A stretch of 64,000 bases of DNA, taken from Streptomyces platensis (GTDB lineage Bacteria > Actinomycetota > Actinomycetes > Streptomycetales > Streptomycetaceae). Every line of letters begins with the position of its first letter. Position 1 is the stretch's first letter. The DNA lies in assembly GCF_008704855.1 (NCBI RefSeq), contig NZ_CP023691.1, forward strand, positions 5,270,001-5,334,000. The letters run 5' to 3'. Below are positions 59,759-64,000 of this stretch, piece by piece. The translations under genes and the position numbers were made by a program. The notes beneath the pieces are model-generated. The model saw only the letters and a program-made list of their open reading frames with translations. It ran no database searches and had not been told where the DNA came from.

Positions 59759-61681
59759 ATGGGGATCTTCGGGGGCGAGGGCCGACTGATCGGTGGCCGG
59801 TACCGCCTGGGAATACGGCTGGGCCGCGGCGGAATGGGAACGGTCTGGCGGGCCACCGACGAAGTGCTGGGGCGTCAAGTCGCGGTGAAAGAACTGCACT
59901 TGGACGAGGGAACGGCCGAACGCGAGGCGCTGGTGCAGCGTGAGCGGGCGATGCGCGAGGCGCGGACCGTCGCGCAGATCAAGCATCCCAATGTGATCGT
60001 CGTGCATGACGTCGTCGAGCAGGACGGCCGGCCGTGGATCGTGATGGAGCTGGTGGAGGGCGCGTCGCTGGCCGACCGGCTGCAGAGCGGCGGACCGGTC
60101 GCGCCGCGCGAGGCGGCCCGGATCGGCGTCGCGCTGCTGGGCGCGCTGCGCGCCGCGCACACCCGCGGGGTGCTGCACCGCGACATCAAGCCCGCCAACG
60201 TCCTGATGGAGTCGGGCACCGGCAGGGTCGTGCTCACCGACTTCGGTATCGCCCAGGTGCCCGGCGTCACGACGCTGACCGACGCCGGCGGCTTCGTCGG
60301 CTCGCCCGAATACACCGCGCCGGAGCGGATGGCCGGGCACGGCACCGGCCCCGAGGCCGACCTCTGGTCGCTCGGGGTGCTGCTGTGCGCGGCGCTCAGC
60401 GGTGCCTCGCCGTTCCACCGCGACTCGTTGGGCGGGGTGCTGCACGCGGTGGTGTACGACGAGATCGAACTCCCGGAAGCCGCCCGCCCGTTGCACGCCG
60501 TGGTCCACGGCCTGCTGGACCGGGAGCCGGAGCGGAGGCTGGGCGTCGCGGAGACGGAGCGGCTGTTGCGCGGCTATCTCCAGTCGGGCCGCGCCCCGGA
60601 ACGCGGGACGGGCGGGCCGCCGGGGCACGGCTCCGGTCGCGGCCACAGCGGTCACGGGGACCACGGCGGTCACGGCGCCAGTGCCACGGGCCTCGCGGCC
60701 GAGGCCGGCGGCCCGCTCCCCGGGGGCCCGAACATCCCGCGCTACCACGGGCCCGACGTCCACGCCCCCCTGCACGATGACCCCGGCGGCGGTCTGCCCG
60801 GTGAACCCCCGCCCGGCGAGCACCCGTCGAGCGAGGACCCGCCGGTCGCGGGTACGCCGCCCCCGGGCCCGGCCGCTCAAGGCCGTGCCCCCGGGGGCGC
60901 CGGAAGACCCGGCGGCCGTACGGGCGGCCGCACCCCGGGCATGCCGATCCGGGACGCGCTCGACGACCGGGCACTGGCCGCGGCCGCCCGCCCGCACACC
61001 GGCCGCGCCCGCACCGCCCTGCTGGTCGCGCTCGCGGCGGTGGTGATCGGCGGCGCCGGTGCGGGCATCGCCGTACTGCTGATGAACCAGGGCGGAGCCG
61101 ACGGCGGCACCGGCACGGGCGGCAAGCCCAGCCGGTCCCAGCAGGCCTCGGACACCGGGCCCTCGAAGGGCGGCGACTCCGGCACCGCGGAACCCACCGT
61201 CACCGCGCCACCGGCCTCCGGGGGCGCCGCGAGGATCCCGGCCGGCTACCGCCTCGTCCGCGACCCGGCCGGTTTCGCACTCGCCGTCCCCGAGGGCTTC
61301 ACCCGGTCCTACGAGAACGACCGGGTCTACTACTACTCCCAGGGCAAGCGGTTCCGGATCGGCGTGCAGCTTCAGCAGCCGGTGCCGGAGGGACCGCTGG
61401 GCGCGATGCGCGCGGCGCACGCCAAGGGCCCCGCCGATTACCGTGGTTACCGCCAGGGGCAGGTCACCGAGACCACCCACAACGGGCTCCAGGCCGGGCT
61501 CTGGGAGTTCGTCTGGGACGGCAGTGCCCAGGACGGCGGCGCGCGGTACACCTACGACCTCAGCTGGGACGAGGGCGGCCGGATGGTCGATGTGTGGATC
61601 TCCTCTCCGCTCGCCTCGCGCACCGAGGCCAAGCGGCACTTCGACACCGCCGTCGACGCGTTCCGGCTGTCCGGGACGTGA
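59759..61681 (+). CDS. Membrane Ser/Thr protein kinase
   Basis: 640 residues. Catalytic domain about 14-280: P-loop GRGGMGTV, VAVKEL (Lys44), HRDIKPANV (about 140-148), DFGIAQV, APERM. A Gly/His-rich and Pro-rich juxtamembrane region follows (about 285-410), then one span (TALLVALAAVVIGGAGAGIA, about 420-442) and an extracellular beta-rich domain of about 170 residues with no PASTA repeat. It would phosphorylate cytoplasmic targets in response to an outside cue. Confidence 0.92.
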   Translation: MGIFGGEGRLIGGRYRLGIRLGRGGMGTVWRATDEVLGRQVAVKELHLDEGTAEREALVQRERAMREARTVAQIKHPNVIVVHDVVEQDGRPWIVMELVEGASLADRLQSGGPVAPREAARIGVALLGALRAAHTRGVLHRDIKPANVLMESGTGRVVLTDFGIAQVPGVTTLTDAGGFVGSPEYTAPERMAGHGTGPEADLWSLGVLLCAALSGASPFHRDSLGGVLHAVVYDEIELPEAARPLHAVVHGLLDREPERRLGVAETERLLRGYLQSGRAPERGTGGPPGHGSGRGHSGHGDHGGHGASATGLAAEAGGPLPGGPNIPRYHGPDVHAPLHDDPGGGLPGEPPPGEHPSSEDPPVAGTPPPGPAAQGRAPGGAGRPGGRTGGRTPGMPIRDALDDRALAAAARPHTGRARTALLVALAAVVIGGAGAGIAVLLMNQGGADGGTGTGGKPSRSQQASDTGPSKGGDSGTAEPTVTAPPASGGAARIPAGYRLVRDPAGFALAVPEGFTRSYENDRVYYYSQGKRFRIGVQLQQPVPEGPLGAMRAAHAKGPADYRGYRQGQVTETTHNGLQAGLWEFVWDGSAQDGGARYTYDLSWDEGGRMVDVWISSPLASRTEAKRHFDTAVDAFRLSGT

Positions 61682-61811
61682 CCGCGGGCCTTCCGGTCGT
61701 CCCAGACCAGCGCCCTTGCGGCCAGCGGACACTGGCACGATTGTGCGTGCCGCGTGAAAACTCATTACTGCCGGGTACACAAAGCGCCGGGGGAGGAATA
61801 CGCTCGCCCGC

Positions 61812-63512
61812 ATGACGGACTCGCAGGACACCGGAACAGCCGCCTCCGCCGCGGAGGCCCCCGCCGAGGCCCCCACGGACGCCCCCGCGGCCGCCGTGGC
61901 CACCGCGCCCGACGGGGCCCCCGCCGCCGGCAACCCGGTCGCCCCCACCCCCGCGGGCGCCCGCACCGCGGCGGAGGTGGTCACCCCCGAGATCGCCGCC
62001 CGGCTCACCCGCGGTGTGGTGGCTGGGGGAGGCCGGACCGCCAACCACACCCCCTTCACCGGGGAGAAGCTGGCCGATCTGCCGGAGTCCACCCCCGAGG
62101 ACGTCGCCACCGCCTTCGAGCGCGCCCGAGCCGCCCAGGAGCGCTGGGCCAAGGTCCCGGTCAAGCAGCGCGCCGCGGTCCTGCTCCGCTTCCACGACCT
62201 GGTGCTGCGCCGCCAGGCCGAGGTGCTCGACCTGATCCAGCTGGAGACCGGCAAGGCGCGGCTGCACGCCCATGAGGAGATCCAGGCGGTCGCCGTCACC
62301 GCCCGCCACTACGGCCGCAAGGCGCACGCCTACCTCAGGCCCAAGGCCCGCACCGGCGTCGTACCGACCCTCACCAAGGTCACCGAACTCCGCCAGCCCC
62401 GGGGCGTGGTCGGGCAGATAGCCCCCTGGAACTACCCCTTCGAGCTCTCCGTCGGCGACGCCCTGCCGGCCTTCGTCGCGGGCAACGCCGTCGTCATGAA
62501 GCCCGACACGGAGACCGCGCTGACCGCGCTGTGGGCCCGTGAGCAGCTCATCGAGGCCGGGCTGCCGGAGGACGTCTGGCAGGTCGTGATCGGCGAGGGC
62601 CCGGTCGTCGGCCCCGCCGTCGTCGCGCACGCCGACTACGTCTCCTTCACCGGCTCGACCCGTACGGGCCGCGAGGTCGCCCAGGGCGCCGCCGCCCGGC
62701 TGGTCGGCGTCTCCCTCGAACTCGGCGGCAAGAACGCCATGGTGGTGCTCCAGGACGCCGACGTGGAAAAGGCCGCCGCGGGCGCCGTCCGCGGCTGCTT
62801 CGCCTCCGCCGGACAGCTGTGCATCTCCATCGAGCGGCTCTACGTCCACGAGTCCATCGCCGACGACTTCCTCCAGCGGTTCGCCGCCCGGACGAAGGCG
62901 ATGCGGCTGGGCAACGCCCTCGCCTACGGAGCCGACATGGGCTCCCTGGTCGGCGAGCGCCAGCTGGAGACCGTCACCCGCCATGTCGAGGAGGCCGTCG
63001 CCAAGGGCGCCGAGCTGGTGGCCGGCGGCCGCCCCCGCCCCGACATCGGCCCGCTGTTCTACGAGCCGACCATCCTCGACGGCGTCCAGGCCCCGATGGC
63101 GGTCTGCGGCGAGGAGACCTTCGGCCCGGTCGTCTCGATCTACCGCTTCCGCGACGAGGACGAGGCGGTGGCGCTCGCCAATGCCACCCCGTACGGACTC
63201 AATTCCAGCGTCTGGACCAAGGACGGCCGCCGCGGCCGCGCGGTCGCCGCCCGGCTGCGGACCGGCACCGTCAACGTCAATGAGTCCTACGCCGCCGGCT
63301 ACGCCAGCGTGCAGGCACCCATGGGCGGTATGGGCGACTCGGGGCTGGGCCGCCGGCACGGCTCCGAGGGCATCCTCAAGTACACCGAGGCGCAGACCGT
63401 CGCCCACCAGCGGCTGATGCCGCTCGCCCCGTCCTTCGGCATGACCGACGAGAAGTACGCACAGTTCATGAGCCGCAGCCTGCGCGCGATGAAGGCGTTC
63501 CGGCTCCGCTAA
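61812..63512 (+). CDS. Succinate-semialdehyde (aldehyde) dehydrogenase
   Basis: 566 residues, longer than usual by about 60 Ala/Pro-rich N-terminal residues. NAD(P)-binding and catalytic signatures: GQIAPWNYPFELSVGDALPA, FTGSTRTGREVA, VSLELGGKNAMVVL (Glu) and GQLCISIERLYV (catalytic Cys). The family matches GabD2-type succinate-semialdehyde dehydrogenases, which feed GABA and related carbon into the TCA cycle. ATG 61812 may be preceded by other start choices, since the Ala-rich N-terminus is unusual. A GMC oxidoreductase gene follows 21 bases downstream. Confidence 0.9.
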   Translation: MTDSQDTGTAASAAEAPAEAPTDAPAAAVATAPDGAPAAGNPVAPTPAGARTAAEVVTPEIAARLTRGVVAGGGRTANHTPFTGEKLADLPESTPEDVATAFERARAAQERWAKVPVKQRAAVLLRFHDLVLRRQAEVLDLIQLETGKARLHAHEEIQAVAVTARHYGRKAHAYLRPKARTGVVPTLTKVTELRQPRGVVGQIAPWNYPFELSVGDALPAFVAGNAVVMKPDTETALTALWAREQLIEAGLPEDVWQVVIGEGPVVGPAVVAHADYVSFTGSTRTGREVAQGAAARLVGVSLELGGKNAMVVLQDADVEKAAAGAVRGCFASAGQLCISIERLYVHESIADDFLQRFAARTKAMRLGNALAYGADMGSLVGERQLETVTRHVEEAVAKGAELVAGGRPRPDIGPLFYEPTILDGVQAPMAVCGEETFGPVVSIYRFRDEDEAVALANATPYGLNSSVWTKDGRRGRAVAARLRTGTVNVNESYAAGYASVQAPMGGMGDSGLGRRHGSEGILKYTEAQTVAHQRLMPLAPSFGMTDEKYAQFMSRSLRAMKAFRLR

Positions 63513-63533
63513 CCACAGCAGCAGGGAGAGCCA

Positions 63534-64000
63534 GTGCCCCAGGAGAACTCTGCCCGGAACCCGGACGCGAACGGCGGCCGGGACGACCGGGACACCGGCG
63601 GCGTCCAGGACACCGACGGCGCTCAGGACACCCAGAACGCTGACGGCTACGACTACGACGTGCTCGTCGTCGGCTCCGGCTTCGGCGGCTCGGTCTCCGC
63701 ACTGCGGCTGACCGAGAAGGGCTATCGCGTCGGCGTCCTCGAAGCCGGCCGCCGCTTCACCCGGCAGACCCTGCCGAAGAACTCCTGGGACATCCGCAAC
63801 TACCTGTGGGCGCCGGCGCTCGGCTGCTACGGCATCCAGCGGGTGCATCTGCTCGGCAACGTCATGGTGCTGGCAGGGGCGGGCGTCGGCGGCGGCTCGC
63901 TCAACTACGCCAACACCCTCTACGTCCCCCCGAAGCCGTTCTTCGAGGACCGGCAGTGGGGCGATATCACCGACTGGCAGGAGGAGTTGGCCCCCTTCTA
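63534..64000 (+). CDS. GMC/cholesterol-oxidase-like FAD oxidoreductase, 5' part
   Basis: The first 155 codons from GTG 63534 (GGGAG upstream); the gene continues past the window end. After 35 Asp/Gly/Asn-rich residues comes [20 protein letters not shown], the FAD-binding GxGxxG motif, then [20 protein letters not shown] and [19 protein letters not shown], which together match cholesterol oxidase/GMC-type proteins. It lies 21 bases after the aldehyde dehydrogenase gene and is probably co-transcribed. Confidence 0.85.
   Translation, partial: MPQENSARNPDANGGRDDRDTGGVQDTDGAQDTQNADGYDYDVLVVGSGFGGSVSALRLTEKGYRVGVLEAGRRFTRQTLPKNSWDIRNYLWAPALGCYGIQRVHLLGNVMVLAGAGVGGGSLNYANTLYVPPKPFFEDRQWGDITDWQEELAPF

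Overview
The window is high-GC DNA (about 70-73% G+C, strong G/C bias at third codon positions, GTG starts, four-base ATGA/GTGA gene overlaps) and almost certainly comes from a Streptomyces chromosome. Actinomycete markers include an actinobacterial-type SerC, a DtxR/DmdR iron regulator, WhiJ-like DUF5753/DUF6879 genes, an NsdA-like regulator, a PASTA-less membrane Ser/Thr kinase and a stand-alone prim-pol protein. From memory, the serC to citrate synthase/pdxH to dmdR order resembles the core region around SCO4366-SCO4394 of S. coelicolor; this was not checked by alignment.

Layout. 1-5.5 kb: an exported beta-propeller-like protein; a PPOX/F420 oxidoreductase with a TetR regulator, divergent from a DrrAB-type drug exporter across a double palindromic operator; then serC behind a strong bidirectional terminator. 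5.6-11.2 kb: a WYL regulator divergent from an FAD oxidoreductase, then a large FAD/[4Fe-4S] D-lactate-dehydrogenase-like protein. 11.2-15.5 kb: an accessory WhiJ-like module (DUF6879, XRE-DUF5753, a DUF5753 protein without HTH) facing a cassette of very small genes across phased GAGAACA repeats. One of these small genes is a 35-residue Gly/Cys-rich peptide. 15.7-20.8 kb: a self-contained P450 system (TetR, [3Fe-4S] ferredoxin, ferredoxin reductase, P450, NTF2-like protein, MerR). 20.8-22.8 kb: LysR and an RhtA/EamA exporter.

23.0-33.4 kb is a catabolic operon: TIGR03084 protein, AtuA-family protein, biotin-dependent carboxylase beta and alpha subunits, acyl-CoA dehydrogenase, [acyl-CoA ligase], enoyl-CoA hydratase, TetR. 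A TnpB-only IS200/IS605-type element with a DNA-damage-type (RecA-NDp) promoter replaces nearly all of the ligase gene; only its last 43 codons remain. A dispersed hairpin family with a constant 13-nt loop occurs inside the operon and twice in a large inverted repeat just after it.

33.9-41.8 kb is core-like: citrate synthase, pdxH, a PAS protein, a SIS-domain protein, a DtxR regulator, an alpha/beta-hydrolase-fold protein lacking its nucleophile, and a lipoprotein. 42.2-50.9 kb: two related TPM-like membrane proteins, an ABC-2 exporter, prim-pol and an NsdA-like regulator. 51.1-64 kb: a Pro/Gln-rich membrane protein with repeated Thr motifs, a substrate-binding lipoprotein, a conserved small protein with a probable leaderless promoter, purU, a zinc-finger/MDMPI protein next to a truncated MFS gene, a DUF membrane protein, a Ser/Thr kinase, a succinate-semialdehyde dehydrogenase and the start of a GMC/cholesterol-oxidase-like gene cut by the window end.

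No rRNA, tRNA or CRISPR array was recognised. The most unusual features are the tnpB promoter and ligase deletion, the constant-loop hairpins, the small-peptide cassette with its phased operator, and the paired TPM-like proteins.
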